Positions 1 through 13,168 of a DNA stretch of 64,000 nucleotides are shown piece by piece (position 1 is the stretch's first letter; every line of letters begins with the position of its first letter). This DNA comes from Tragulus kanchil (taxonomy: Eukaryota; Chordata; Mammalia; Artiodactyla; Tragulidae). The stretch lies in contig JAIOJX010000001.1 in NCBI GenBank assembly GCA_022376925.1, positions 36,488,170-36,552,169 on the forward strand. The letters are read 5' to 3'. The notes below the pieces were generated by a model. That model was not told the DNA's origin. It saw only the letters and a list, made by a program, of their open reading frames with translations, and did no database searches. Position numbers and translations under genes: made by a program.

Positions 1-427
1 GTGCCTAAAATATTGCCTCTTCTTGTGTCTGTCTGTCACTCCTAGATTGTTCACACCTCCATTTTCTCGTTGTGCTTGTGTCTGCCGCAGTGTTTCTCAT
101 AGAGTCCTGCCACAGTTCTTTGGTCTGAACTGTTATTATGTAAATATAGTACATCATGGAATCCTTGAGGTCTGTGAAAACCCTCTGCTAATATCCACTC
201 TTAGAGTTACACTTCCAGCTTCTCTGGTGTTTTCTATGTTGTCATTGCTGAGCCCCAGGTAGGAATGTAAAAATCTAATGTGATGTCTGAATGGTAAGAA
301 ATGATCAGCTGACCTGGAAAGGCACTCTCTTCTCACCCTCATCCCCCAGGTTTCCCTCTTGCTGCTTAATTTCTCTTATAGCACATTCCAATGCTGGAAC
401 CTGAATTATTGATTTGATTGTTTAACA

Positions 428-562
428 CTTGATTGCTTGTCTCCCACTCAAATGTAAATTTACTGAGGACAAATCCTTGTCTACTTTGTTTGCTGGCTTA
501 TCCTTCGTACCTAGAACAGTGCCTGGGACATCCTAAGGAACTGATAGATATTGAATGAATAA
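428..562 (+). mobile_element. L2 LINE 3' end
   Basis: Ancient L2 3' terminal sequence: AAATGTAAATTTACTGAGGACAAA, then the CCTAGAACAGTGCCTGGGACAT and TGAATGAATAA tail. The same sequence recurs at 1538-1672 and 2695-2829 through blocks A and B. Confidence 0.75.
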
Positions 563-702
563 GGAGAAACTCAAACACTGCTGTAGCATTATGATCGGCC
601 ATTCTTCCCACATGCCGCTATTCATTGAATAGGTGCCAATGTAGTTGTCTAATTTTACCTGAGAGAATGAGAATACAGATGGAAGGATGGTATAAGGAAG
701 TA

Positions 703-812
703 GAAAATAATCAGGTTGTACAGGAGCATTCTCTTTGATCTCTTCAAGAGGTAAGAGAAATGAAAATAATCAGGTTGTACAGGAGCATTCTCTTTGATCT
801 CTTCAAGAGGTA
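703..812. repeat. Short direct repeat, 51 bp at 59-bp spacing
   Basis: A 51-bp identical segment at 703-753 and 762-812, separated by 8 bases (agagaaat). It contains no SINE. It could be a small real tandem duplication or a small-scale version of the window's larger duplications. Confidence 0.9.
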
Positions 813-1474
813 CAGGAATGCAAATGAGATATCTATAATGGGAACAGAGGCAAAGTTAAATCTACTCCCTCTTGGAAAACTGCCAATTCCCCATCCTTTC
901 AGTAATGATATGAAAAGCTCTCCAATTCACTTTTTTCCAGATGCCTTTTAGTATCATTTTTTTCCAAGGAAGAAGAGAAGAAAAGGAGGCCATCTTCCCA
1001 CTTCTCTCACTTGTTCTTCATTTTCCAGGACAAATCTGATTGATAGAGATGGTTGAACATCTGTCAGCTTGAGTTACTTAGCTCCACCAAGAGGGCACCT
1101 TCTGACAATCGTGCCTAAAATATTGCCTCTTCTTGTGTCTGTCTGTCACTCCTAGATTGTTCACACCTCCATTTTCTCGTTGTGCTTGTGTCTGCCGCAG
1201 TGTTTCTCATAGAGTCCTGCCACAGTTCTTTGGTCTGAACTGTTATTATGTAAATATAGTACATCATGGAATCCTTGAGGTCTGTGAAAACCCTCTGCTA
1301 ATATCCACTCTTAGAGTTACACTTCCAGCTTCTCTGGTGTTTTCTATGTTGTCATTGCTGAGCCCCAGGTAGGAATGTAAAAATCTAATGTGATGTCTGA
1401 ATGGTAAGAAATGATCAGCTGACCTGGAAAGGCACTCTCTTCTCACCCTCATCCCCCAGGTTTCCCTCTTGCTG

Positions 1475-3797
1475 CTTAATTTCTCTTATAGCACATTCCA
1501 ATGCTGGAACCTGAATTATTGATTTGATTGTTTAACACTTGATTGCTTGTCTCCCACTCAAATGTAAATTTACTGAGGACAAATCCTTGTCTACTTTGTT
1601 TGCTGGCTTATCCTTCGTACCTAGAACAGTGCCTGGGACATCCTAAGGAACTGATAGATATTGAATGAATAAATGAATGTAGAAAGTTCTGGGAGGTCAC
1701 TGATATTATTCAGAATCTATTCCTCTTGCCACTTGCACTGTCATCCTTTATTCCAAGTCATTGTTATTACTCACCTGGATTTTGTCAACAACTCCCTTAT
1801 TGGTTTCCCTGTTTCGGGCTTTGACTCCATGCACTTCCAATGATTCAGGTAAATTGTAAGTTGAATCGAATTAGTCTTCCATTAAATAATTTTGATAGCT
1901 TTTTATTTCAACCTAATTATGTACTAGTCTCTTTACTATGAGCTATCTGGTGCTACGTGGCTAGCTTCCCCTTGGACCTCAGTTCCTTCTAGTCTCTTCC
2001 TTGCTTACTTTGTTCTAGTCCTGCTGGCCTTCTCACTGTTCCTTAAACACCATGACACATCCTTTTCTCAGAGCCTTTGATCTCTTTGATCTTGCTGCCC
2101 CATATTTCTGAAATCAAGATCTTTGTATGACATACCTTCTCATTCCTCTCAAGTCTTAACTCAAATACATCTTTTTAGTCAATTCTTCTTTGACCACCCC
2201 ATCTAAAAGCTTACCTCTAGCCCCTGGAATTTTATGTTTCCTTTTCCTGTGTTATTGTTCTCTTTAGAATTATTACTTCTATCACATTATATATTTTATC
2301 TATTAATTATGTTTTTAATTATCTTGCTCAACTAGAATGTACCCTTAATGAAGTTGTTGCTATATACTCAAAAGTTAGAATGCTGCCTGGTGTGTGGAAG
2401 GTGCTTAAAGACTGCTTTCTGAATAAATGTGTGAAAGGAACTCTTTTGCTATTACATACTAAATGACAGTCTCTCTTTCCATCTGCACGTTCCCTACATA
2501 TTGCTGTTTATTTGCCAAGTACTGCTTAATGTATGTGCTTCTTCATGAGAGCAACTTTCGCTTCTCTTCTATACCTACCTTGAAACTTCTGCTACTCACT
2601 GGCTGTTTCTCTGGATAAGTGTCTTCTGTTCACGGGCTTAATTTCTCTTATAGCACATTCAATGCTGGAACCTTATTGATTTGATTGTTTAACACTTGAT
2701 TGCTTGTCTCCCACTCAAATGTAAATTTACTGAGGACAAATCCTTGTCTACTTTGTTTGCTGGCTTATCCTTCGTACCTAGAACAGTGCCTGGGACATCC
2801 TAAGGAACTGATAGATATTGAATGAATAAATGAATGTAGAAAGTTCTGGGAGGTCACTGATATTATTCAGAATCTATTCCTCTTGCCACTTGCACTGTCA
2901 TCCTTTATTCCAAGTCATTGTTATTACTCACCTGGATTTTGTCAACAACTCCCTTATTGGTTTCCCTGTTTCGGGCTTTGACTCCATGCACTTCCAATGA
3001 TTCAGGTAAATTGTAAGTTGAATCGAATTAGTCTTCCATTAAATAATTTTGATAGCTTTTTATTTCAACCTAATTATGTACTAGTCTCTTTACTATGAGC
3101 TATCTGGTGCTACGTGGCTAGCTTCCCCTTGGACCTCAGTTCCTTCTAGTCTCTTCCTTGCTTACTTTGTTCTAGTCCTGCTGGCCTTCTCACTGTTCCT
3201 TAAACACCATGACACATCCTTTTCTCAGAGCCTTTGATCTCTTTGATCTTGCTGCCCCATATTTCTGAAATCAAGATCTTTGTATGACATACCTTCTCAT
3301 TCCTCTCAAGTCTTAACTCAAATACATCTTTTTAGTCAATTCTTCTTTGACCACCCCATCTAAAAGCTTACCTCTAGCCCCTGGAATTTTATGTTTCCTT
3401 TTCCTGTGTTATTGTTCTCTTTAGAATTATTACTTCTATCACATTATATATTTTATCTATTAATTATGTTTTTAATTATCTTGCTCAACTAGAATGTACC
3501 CTTAATGAAGTTGTTGCTATATACTCAAAAGTTAGAATGCTGCCTGGTGTGTGGAAGGTGCTTAAAGACTGCTTTCTGAATAAATGTGTGAAAGGAACTC
3601 TTTTGCTATTACATACTAAATGACAGTCTCTCTTTCCATCTGCACGTTCCCTACATATTGCTGTTTATTTGCCAAGTACTGCTTAATGTATGTGCTTCTT
3701 CATGAGAGCAACTTTCGCTTCTCTTCTATACCTACCTTGAAACTTCTGCTACTCACTGGCTGTTTCTCTGGATAAGTGTCTTCTGTTCACGGGCTTA
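1475..3797. repeat. Tandem block B (offset ~1160)
   Basis: 1475-2640 recurs at 2637-3797, sharing only CTTA at the join. Small indels sit within 40 bp of the join (a missing C and a missing 4-base piece near 2661 and 2672), after which the copies are in register at offset 1157. It carries the L2 3' ends. Because block A overlaps it, the segment 365-562 exists three times (also 1475-1672 and 2637-2829). Confidence 0.95.
2040..2430 (+). mobile_element. L2 LINE 3' part
   Basis: The order of L2 3' landmarks is visible: CATACCTTCTCATTCCTCTCAAGTC, TTTGACCACCCCATCTAAAAG, ACTAGAATGTACCC, then TGCCTGGTGTGTGGAAGGTGC and TGAATAAATG. It recurs at about 3197-3587, and its last part again at 4615-4713. 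Confidence 0.7.
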
Positions 3798-5746
3798 GAT
3801 TTTCATTTGCAATCTATAAACTAAGTGATCTCTTAGAGTCCTTCTGGCTCTAATATACTAGGATTCTCTGATTTCCCTCAATTTAAGAGAAATCAAAACA
3901 AAGCTCAACACTTCTCAGACTATGAGGAATTATTGTATTTTCCTCCATTTTTGGAGAAGCATGTGGGCTACAGAAGGGGTTTATGAAGAGATGGAGTTCC
4001 TCTACCCATCTTTGAAATGGGAGAATCACTTACCTTTAAAAATCTTTGGTAAAGAAGATCCTATAACTCTCCCACTTCTGTGTCCTGGAGTCCAAGTAAC
4101 CTATGTCTGTGTTTAGTTCTCTACTTTTTCAGCCTCTCAGACAGCGTAAGTATGCAAGGATGATAAATTCATGGAAGTGGAAGTGCATGCCATTTGTGAA
4201 GGATTGGAGAGTATAGTGAATTGCCTTCGTAGGAATGTTCTCATACCTTGAGAGATCTAATACTGATTTTGTCTTCATTTATCATGGTACTCTGAGAAAG
4301 AGCTTTTCCCTTGGATTCCTTTTTCCTTCCCAAGCTAAAATTTAAATAATCGTTTCCACATGGGGAAAATGCAGAAAGATTAGTCATCTGATTATATTAA
4401 ACAATGCTCTGAAGCCTGTTACATTTTAAGTTAGTACATTCATACCTGAAATTTCTTTGAGTGGGTTTGTGTTTAACTCTCAATTACCTGGATACAGGTC
4501 ATTCACAGTAGAATATCTAGAGAGATGATGGACAAGCTGTAGATGGGAGGATGAAGTGGTTTTTCAGAGACATAGACAGCTAATTATTATGCCATTAAAT
4601 TTTTTTTGGTGCTTCTAGAATGTACCCTTAATGAAGTTGTTGCTATATACTCAAAAGTTAGAATGCTGCCTGGTGTGTGGAAGGTGCTTAAAGACTGCTT
4701 TCTGAATAAATGTGTGAAAGGAACTCTTTTGCTATTACATACTAAATGACAGTCTCTCTTTCCATCTGCACGTTCCCTACATATTGCTGTTTATTTGCCA
4801 AGTACTGCTTAATGTATGTGCTTCTTCATGAGAGCAACTTTCGCTTCTCTTCTATACCTACCTTGAAACTTCTGCTACTCACTGGCTGTTTCTCTGGATA
4901 AGTGTCTTCTGTTCACGGGCTTAGATTTTCATTTGCAATCTATAAACTAAGTGATCTCTTAGAGTCCTTCTGGCTCTAATATACTAGGATTCTCTGATTT
5001 CCCTCAATTTAAGAGAAATCAAAACAAAGCTCAACACTTCTCAGACTATGAGGAATTATTGTATTTTCCTCCATTTTTGGAGAAGCATGTGGGCTACAGA
5101 AGGGGTTTATGAAGAGATGGAGTTCCTCTACCCATCTTTGAAATGGGAGAATCACTTACCTTTAAAAATCTTTGGTAAAGAAGATCCTATAACTCTCCCA
5201 CTTCTGTGTCCTGGAGTCCAAGTAACCTATGTCTGTGTTTAGTTCTCTACTTTTTCAGCCTCTCAGACAGCGTAAGTATGCAAGGATGATAAATTCATGG
5301 AAGTGGAAGTGCATGCCATTTGTGAAGGATTGGAGAGTATAGTGAATTGCCTTCGTAGGAATGTTCTCATACCTTGAGAGATCTAATACTGATTTTGTCT
5401 TCATTTATCATGGTACTCTGAGAAAGAGCTTTTCCCTTGGATTCCTTTTTCCTTCCCAAGCTAAAATTTAAATAATCGTTTCCACATGGGGAAAATGCAG
5501 AAAGATTAGTCATCTGATTATATTAAACAATGCTCTGAAGCCTGTTACATTTTAAGTTAGTACATTCATACCTGAAATTTCTTTGAGTGGGTTTGTGTTT
5601 AACTCTCAATTACCTGGATACAGGTCATTCACAGTAGAATATCTAGAGAGATGATGGACAAGCTGTAGATGGGAGGATGAAGTGGTTTTTCAGAGACATA
5701 GACAGCTAATTATTATGCCATTAAATTTTTTTTGGTGCTTCTAGAA
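3489..5746. repeat. Tandem block C (offset 1126)
   Basis: 3489-4620 recurs at 4615-5746 with CTAGAA as the six-base microhomology at the join. The first ~300 bp overlap block B, so the L2-derived stretch near 2332 is present three times (2332, 3489, 4615). The small open frame at 3922 and 5048 is the same non-coding sequence seen twice. Confidence 0.95.
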
Positions 5747-7970
5747 CTCTATAAAACACACTGATTTTGCTGTTAAATATTGATGAAATATTTTTTCCCT
5801 TATATAACCCTATCATTCTTAATGACCTGCAAGATATATTTTTGTTTCTCCAGTATTGACATTGAGTTTACAGAGTCTATCCCTTAATCTTTCCTCAGTG
5901 TAACTGAAAAAAATTGATGAGCTACTTGACTAAAAATTGGTGCTCAAGTCTATGGCTGCGGGAAGATTTGTTTTTAGTGGTGTTAAACTTACTGACAGAG
6001 ATTGGGATTGAACCTATGACCTTGCCTCCATTAGTACTGTTTGGACCTATGAAACTAGAATTGTTGACGACTTCCATTTCATACTCAAAGGCTTCTCAGC
6101 ATCTAAATTGAAGGACCCATTTCTCATTTAGTCTGGGCCCTGCTCTCCAAACACAGTGATGATTGTCTTATCCTAAAATTATCATTAAATGACTCCTGGC
6201 AAACTGGGCCCAGAATGTTTCCCATCTTAGTCCTGCAATTATTTATATAGCCTAGCTTTCTTTCAACTAATAGCTGCTGCTTGCCTTCCTGGAGCTTGCC
6301 CGTGTCTGATAAATGGTTAGAGATTTAAAAAAAAAAAAGGAGGGGGAATGAAGGAAACTGGAGTCTTTTCCTGATATTGACTCACCATTGGAGGTTCCTC
6401 TCAAGTACCAGTAGATGAAGCAGAATGAGACTGCTGAATAAATCAATCTGCTAACAATTGTCAGGTTTGGAACACTGACAATCTCCCTGAAAAGTCTCCT
6501 GATGAGATTTCAAAAGCCTTTTCAGCTTCTCAAATGCTTGGAAATCTCTGAAGAAAAAAATTTTTTTTTTATTAGGTGAAGTTGCAATTGCCAAAAACTT
6601 AGATGTGCAGCCCTTGGTGATGATATTATATTATTTAATTTCTTAGGCAAACATTTCTTTCACTGACCTTTGACTCACATACATTGTTGTTCTACCTTTC
6701 CTAGGAAAGTTATAACATAAGGAGGATTTAGGTCTTTCAAATACTTTGCACGAAAACCCTTAGGTTATTTCCATTTTAGACCTGTTAGATTAGACATCTT
6801 TTGCCTCTTGGCAATATTTATCTATCTATTATCTTATCTTGATGAATGGGAACACAATTAAACCAAATTGTCATTTTCTTTAAAAAGTGGGAAATGATAA
6901 TAAACCATGTTGCATCTAGGGCTTTAAAGTAAATTGGATGATTTCAAGGAAGTGTCCTGGGCTCTGTGAGTACCTTACCCAGTTTCCTACTCTTTCTCCA
7001 CTGCCAATTTTCCGTGTCAGTGTGAATCTCCTGAGCATTCCTCTGTCAGCAAAAAGATCTAATGATAGTTACTCTACCCACTAAAGCTGGACAATAGATT
7101 CAGGCATTTCAAAACTGGAGTTGAAGCCCAAAGTCATCTGGTTACCCCTCACTTGTCCAGAAAACATAAAGACCAGAAGCTGGCTTTCATTGAGAAGTTT
7201 GGTTTTTAGAAATTCTCCCATTCTCCCCCTTCTCTTGATCTAGGTTTAGAATCCACTGATATATGTTTACCCGGAAGCTGTGACCAGAGCCTCTATCTCT
7301 CAGAGCGTACTTTGCTCTGAACTAAATCTATAAATCCTACATTCTCAGTCTACTCATGATGTCTAGGGTCCAGTTATCTTCCAAATTCAATTCTCGATGC
7401 AACGAGAAAGTTGATGAGCTGCTCAGTAACTTAAATAACTTGATGCTCCAAAGTGCTACCAGACCATTTATCTCATGAGTACAGTTCAAAGTTTCTGGTC
7501 CAGAAAGAAATAATTAACTTGTGAGAGCTTCAGGGACCTCATCCCAAACAGGCAATTAAATTTTGCCAAACAAGAGCTGTTTGAAAAAAAAAAAGTGGTA
7601 TTTTGTGTAGGAAAAACAAATAAAGGAAGAGAAAGGAGACTTTTGAGACCACGAGACTTTTGTATACCACTGTTGCGCTTTACAGAGAACTAAAAAATAA
7701 TTCTTTTTTTATTTTGGTCCATAGTCTCTTCACATTCTTTCTGTATTAAATTGGTGCCATGGCAGAGCTTACAGCTGGTAGAGAAATGTCTATCAGGAAA
7801 TGGCTGGGATAGAGAGTGCACAGCAGAGAGTACATGTGGTATTGATTCCCACGTTGAAATAGCCCTTATGTTTGCCTTTCCTTTACCACTTCCATCACCC
7901 CATCCTGCTCAAACAGTTTCCACAGGGGCTTTTCTTCAATTATATCAAGTCTGTATTCCTTCATCTGATG
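5747..7970. other. No gene recognised
   Basis: AT-rich single-copy DNA. I see no convincing repeat, exon or regulatory motif apart from short A-runs at 6328 and 7585. The short open frames have no recognisable protein. Confidence 0.5.
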
Positions 7971-8108
7971 TGCGTGCCTGTGTGCTAAGTCACTTCAGTC
8001 ATGTCCGTCTCTTTGTGAGCCTATGGACTGTAGCCCTCAGGGCTTCTCTGTCCATGGGTTTCTCCAGGCAAGAAAACTGGAGTGGATGGCCATTCCCTCC
8101 TCATGCGA
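7971..8108 (-). mobile_element. BovA SINE unit
   Basis: Reverse complement of the BovA body: GTGTGCTAAGTCACTTCAGTCATGTC, then TGGACTGTAGCCCTCAGGGCTTC, then AAAACTGGAGTGG. There is no tRNA head, so it is truncated. Diverged. Confidence 0.88.
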
Positions 8109-8754
8109 GGTTATATCTGAGGTTAAATATGTGAGCTCAACTATGACCTGCATATGCGAGATCAGCTATGGCAGTTCCTCATCTATTATTTAACATTCAT
8201 TTGCTCATGCATTTACACATTAATAAACTTATTCTATAAATACATAATGATTACCCACCATGTGTCAGGCTTTGCTTTGAGGATACAATGGAAAAAAAAA
8301 AAAAAGAGTTCCCACTTCTATGGAGCTTACTGTCTGGTAGGAAAACTGGTATGAACCAATCAAGAATATAAATATGCACCTGTGATAAGTGTTATGCAGA
8401 CATAGCACATGGTGATATTTGTTGTTGATTCCCACATCCACCTCTGTCTCCCACGACTTCTCAATAAGTTCTCTCCAGTTGAGTCAGGATACCATCTGCA
8501 TCGCTCCATGAATGCTCACCCCTACTCCTTATGCACCAGCAGCCCAGATATTCTATCAACTTTGATAGCAAAATACTGCCTAGTCCATTTTTCAACACTC
8601 ACGCTAATGTTTTGTCTCTTTTGTTATCTATTTTGCTACATATTTGTCTATGTCATTGGGTTCTTCAACTGTTTCATAGGTAACTTGAGGACAGATCATT
8701 GTACTTCTAATTCTGTAACACTTTTTATGGTAGTGGCAATAGATAATAGGGTAC

Positions 8755-8935
8755 TGGGAAGCCATCTGAGGTAGCGGTTATGACTGCACTCAGAGGCTTA
8801 CTAACTATGGAACCTTGTTCAAGTGATTCAAATGATTTCCTTTTCATAGGAAATAAGTAAATACATGGAAAGTGCTTAGAATAGTGCCTGGCACATGGAA
8901 AGTTTCAATAAATATTATCATTATTAGCTCTTTCT
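8755..8935 (+). mobile_element. MIR SINE
   Basis: MIR core and tail: GGTAGCGGTTATGACTGCACTC, a degraded middle, then TAGTGCCTGGCACATGGAAAG and CAATAAATATTATCATTATTAG. Ancient mammalian SINE. Confidence 0.75.
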
Positions 8936-8974
8936 ACTTCTCCAAATGCATTCACATAAATTGGTTCTTATATT

Positions 8975-9095
8975 TTATAAATGAGAAAATTGTGCCCTAA
9001 AGCAATGAAGTGAATTGACTAAAGGTCACACAATTAATTAAACACAGAGATGGAAAGAAAACTCAGGGTTTATTACTTCCAGATCACTGACTTTT
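8975..9095 (+). mobile_element. MIR/L2-like fragment
   Basis: ATAAATGAGAAAATTGTGCCC followed by TGACTAAAGGTCACACAATTA resembles the MIR-type 'gatgaggaaactg...aaggtcacaca' block. Strongly diverged. Confidence 0.45.
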
Positions 9096-9302
9096 AAAAA
9101 ATTATCCATATGGTATTTTACTTGATGCTTTCTTTGAGGACAAAGGTCTAAAATCTGGTAACGAGCAGGATTTTATCCAGGTCCTCGATAAGTGTTTATC
9201 CTCGGGTAACTCAGAGTGCCATATGAAGATATCTGCCTTTAGCTGAAACTTGTTTCCCTGTCAATTAGAAAACAATAATGTTTAGGATTCTTGACTGACT
9301 AA

Positions 9303-9497
9303 GTCATGGTGGCACTAGAGGTAAAGAACCTGCCTGCCATTTCAGGAGATTTAAGATACGTGGGTTTGATCCCTGGATCGGGAAGATACCCTTGGAGTAG
9401 GAAATGGCCTGGAAAATTCCATGGACAGAGGAGTCTGGCAGGCTACGGTCCATAGGGTAGCAAGGAGTCAGACATAACTAAAGCGACTTAATACAGC
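9303..9497 (+). mobile_element. Bov-tA SINE
   Basis: tRNA-Glu-derived head with a B box (GTTTGATCCC near 9364) followed by one BovA body (GGAAATGGCCTGG, ATGGACAGAGGAGTCTGGCAG, GACATAACTAAAGCGACTTA). Confidence 0.9.
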
Positions 9498-10128
9498 ACA
9501 ATAAAGAGTCAGCATAAAGAGTCAGCTCTTATCAAAGTCCTTAACTTCAGTCAACCTTATTACCACTAAATGCATCCCTAATGTGTCATATCTCAAACCT
9601 TTAGAAAGGAAAGACCTAATGAGAGAATGGACACCATAGAAGCTGCCTTATATTGGGCTAGTCACTTCAACTTTCTGGGGCTTAATTTTGTTTTATTTTT
9701 TACTGTACAGACTATTTCTAAGGCCAATTCTAGTTATGACCTTCTTGGTTGCAGAGAAATTGTTCCTATTGAATGCGTCTTTTTTTGATAGTGGGTCATA
9801 AATACTTTTCCTGTGTATGGAACACACCTAAGGAATTTATGTTAAGTCCTAGTATCAGTAAAAGGGTGACAGAAAAGATCTGGGTTAAGGTAAAAAAGGG
9901 AAACATTTCTAGATTCTGTAACTTATGTAGGGATGTATCCTAACAGTCCAATGAAAGCCTTAGAAGACTGAACAGCAGGAGTTATTTTGGGCAAAGGGGT
10001 TGGGGACTAAACTGATGGGAATACGGTTCTCTGTTTTGGAAAGACTGTGACTAGCAGAATACTTCTTCAGTAACTGCTTCAGATGCACTCTTGAAAGATC
10101 CTTAATCAAAGGATAAGCAAAAGAAAAA

Positions 10129-12438
10129 GTGTGTAGTGGATTCCAAAGGGCTAACTGTAATCTAGGCAATTCCTCATCACAGTCCTTGGATGCTTGTCTG
10201 GAGTTATGCACAAAACTACAGTCTTCATTTAGCAAATAACAATTCTGCCTTCTTCATTTCCTTTAAATTATGAGGTAAACCTGAGCTGTGTATTAGCAGA
10301 AAAAAAGGGGAGATAAGGTTCTGGAGAGGACTGATCAACCAAATGTCTCATAATAGCCTGTGCACAGATTTATAAGGAATTTGTCTCAACGCTGAAAAAT
10401 GATGTGCTCATCTTCAAATGGAAAAATGTTCTTCCTACCTGTGATGCTTTGAGGTTGATCCTAGATAAAGAGAACACATCTTTTTCTTTTATTTTCAAAT
10501 TTCACAGTAAATATTTATTTCCTGTAATTGCATGGTACCCAAGTGAGTGTCTGTATTTGGCCCCTGCTGTCAAATACAAATAAAAGAACTTGCCTTTGAA
10601 AACTAGGGATCAATAAAAGAAGAAATATAAGAAAACACAGTAATGAATGATCACTGAGGGGCACTCACAGTACTGCATTATTTAACTTTGAAAATATCTG
10701 TAAATACCAGAGTAAAAAAAGAAAATAAGGTTTGAGACAAATGTCCCATCTTGCTTATGACAATGCATTGGAAACAATATAAGTGGTAAGGTTAGAATAA
10801 AGGAAGGGGAAACCCCAATTAATGCAAGGTAAGTAGGATTATTAGATGCTGTATCCCAGCTCTAGTCATGTCTAGGGTATAGCAGGTATCCATACATATT
10901 TGTTGAAATAAAGAATGAATGAATAAATGCCTCCTTTTAGAGGTGGTTCAGACTAAATACTATAAAACCATTTTTTCTCTCCAAATTAAGATGTTTTCCA
11001 TTTGGAACATATAAAGAAAAGGACTAGGTGTGTGACCACTATGGGTCTAGGGTTTTAACCTGTGTATGGTTCATAAAGGAACTTACAGAACACTTCTAAT
11101 GCCTTTGCATATGAGAGATTCCTCCAGGCTCAGGATGCATGATTAGCCTCAGTGCATTGCTCAAAGTTAAGCAATTAAATGATTTCTTACAAACTCCCAA
11201 AGATGCCACACTGGGCATTGTTAAGAAGTTGGCAGACTTGGCAGTTAACTTCACCTGAAACTTCCAGTCCTATAATGACATACTGTGTGTAGTCGATTCC
11301 AACGGCCTCACTGTAATCTAGGCAATCCCTCATCACAGTCCTTGGATGCTTGTCTGGAGTTATGCACAAAACTACAGTCTTCATTTAGCAAATAACAATT
11401 CTGCCTTCTTCATTTCCTTTAAATTATGAGGTAAACCTGAGCTGTGTATTAGCAGAAAAAGGGGAGATAAGGTTCTGGAGAGGACTGATCAACCAAATGT
11501 CTCATAATAGCCTGTGCACAGATTTATAAGGAATTTGTCTCAACGCTGAAAAATGATGTGCTCATCTTCAAATGGAAAAATGTTCTTCCTACCTGTGATG
11601 CTTTGAGGTTGATCCTAGATAAAGAGAACACATCTTTTTCTTTTATTTTCAAATTTCACAGTAAATATTTATTTCCTGTAATTGCATGGTACCCAAGTGA
11701 GTGTCTGTATTTGGCCCCTGCTGTCAAATACAAATAAAAGAACTTGCCTTTGAAAACTAGGGATCAATAAAAGAAGAAATATAAGAAAACACAGTAATGA
11801 ATGATCACTGAGGGGCACTCACAGTACTGCATTATTTAACTTTGAAAATATCTGTAAATACCAGAGTAAAAAAAGAAAATAAGGTTTGAGACAAATGTCC
11901 CATCTTGCTTATGACAATGCATTGGAAACAATATAAGTGGTAAGGTTAGAATAAAGGAAGGGAACCTCAATTAATGCAAGGTAAGTAGGATTATTAGATG
12001 CTGTATCCCAGCTCTAGTCATGTCTAGGGTATAGCAGGTATCCATACATATTTGTTGAAATAAAGAATGAATGAATAAATGCCTCCTTTTAGAGGTGGTT
12101 CAGACTAAATACTATAAAACCATTTTTTCTCTCCAAATTAAGATGTTTTCCATTTGGAACATATAAAGAAAAGGACTAGGTGTGTGACCACTATGGGTCT
12201 AGGGTTTTAACCTGTGTATGGTTCATAAAGGAACTTACAGAACACTTCTAATGCCTTTGCATATGAGAGATTCCTCCAGGCTCAGGAGGCATGATTAGCC
12301 TCAGTGCATTGCTCAAAGTTAAGCAATTAAAAATGATTTCTTACAAACTCCCAAAGATGCCACACTGGGCATTGTTAAGAAGTTGGCAGACTTGGCAGTT
12401 AACTTCACCTGAAACTTCCAGTCCTATAATGACATACT
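10129..12438. repeat. Tandem block D (offset ~1156)
   Basis: 10129-11284 recurs at 11285-12438, directly abutting. Substitutions cluster in the first 45 bp of the second copy, with short indels elsewhere in A and G runs. Otherwise near-identical. The sequence is unique-looking AT-rich DNA with an L2/MIR-like tail (TGAATGAATAAATG) near 10910 and 12063. Confidence 0.93.
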
Positions 12439-13168
12439 AATTGCAAACAATGGGGAAAATGTAGAACTCTCTCTCAAGATGAGAAACTTTGAAGACTTAA
12501 AAACAATAGAAAAAAAAATTGTTCTGTAAGAACAGAAGCCAAGCAGTGGGATTTAATTTCCAAAACTTTTTATGAGCTTCTCATAAGAGAATTGTACCAA
12601 ATGTGCTCATTTAAATGACACTAATTTTAGAATATGAGACTTTATCATAAATGACCACAATATAAAAATGCAAATCCCCTGCTGGGAGATCTGGGTTCTA
12701 CTCTTGACTATGTCACAAACTTACCCTATTATTATGGTATTTCTATTAACCACTTCCTGTTTTTGAGATGGTGAGTCATAATCCCCACTCTAAGTACTGT
12801 GTATGGGTAGTGTAAAGGACCAAATAACATATTGACTATGAAACACACTTGAAAGATAAATATACAAATTCATGGAATTATTTTAAGGGCTTAAAAAGAA
12901 TCAGAGAAGCCTATAGATCTCAAGATTAGGTCTAAATATTTTAGCTAGAAATTTAGACCCAAACTTCTGTGCTTTATCTGATTTTGGGGGGGACAGGGAA
13001 TATGTATACATTGGTATATAGATTAGCTCATTTGCCTTTGCAATAGACCAATGAAACACAGTAACACTTTAATTTTGTATATTAAGAAATAGCCTCAAGG
13101 AGATAAAATAATTTATGGACAGTGATATACAAATCATACAAAAACATAAGAAATACTCAACAAAAGGC
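12439..13168. other. No gene recognised
   Basis: AT-rich single-copy DNA between blocks D and E. Nothing beyond a G-run at 12985 was recognised. Confidence 0.5.

Larger units (their letters stand above)
1..1672. repeat. Tandem block A (offset 1110)
   Basis: Bases 1-562 recur at 1111-1672 with no difference that I can see; the left copy is cut by the window start. The copies diverge after the AATGAATAA of an L2 tail. The intervening 563-1110 is single-copy apart from a 59-bp repeat at 703-812. Content is non-coding. Confidence 0.95.

Noticed and set aside
3922..5242. Identical 64-codon frames at 3922 and 5048 as a duplicated gene
   Set aside because: They are one non-coding sequence seen twice through block C, with no recognisable domain.
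7751..8134. 127-codon open frame
   Set aside because: Its C-terminal half is antisense BovA SINE; the rest has no recognisable domain.
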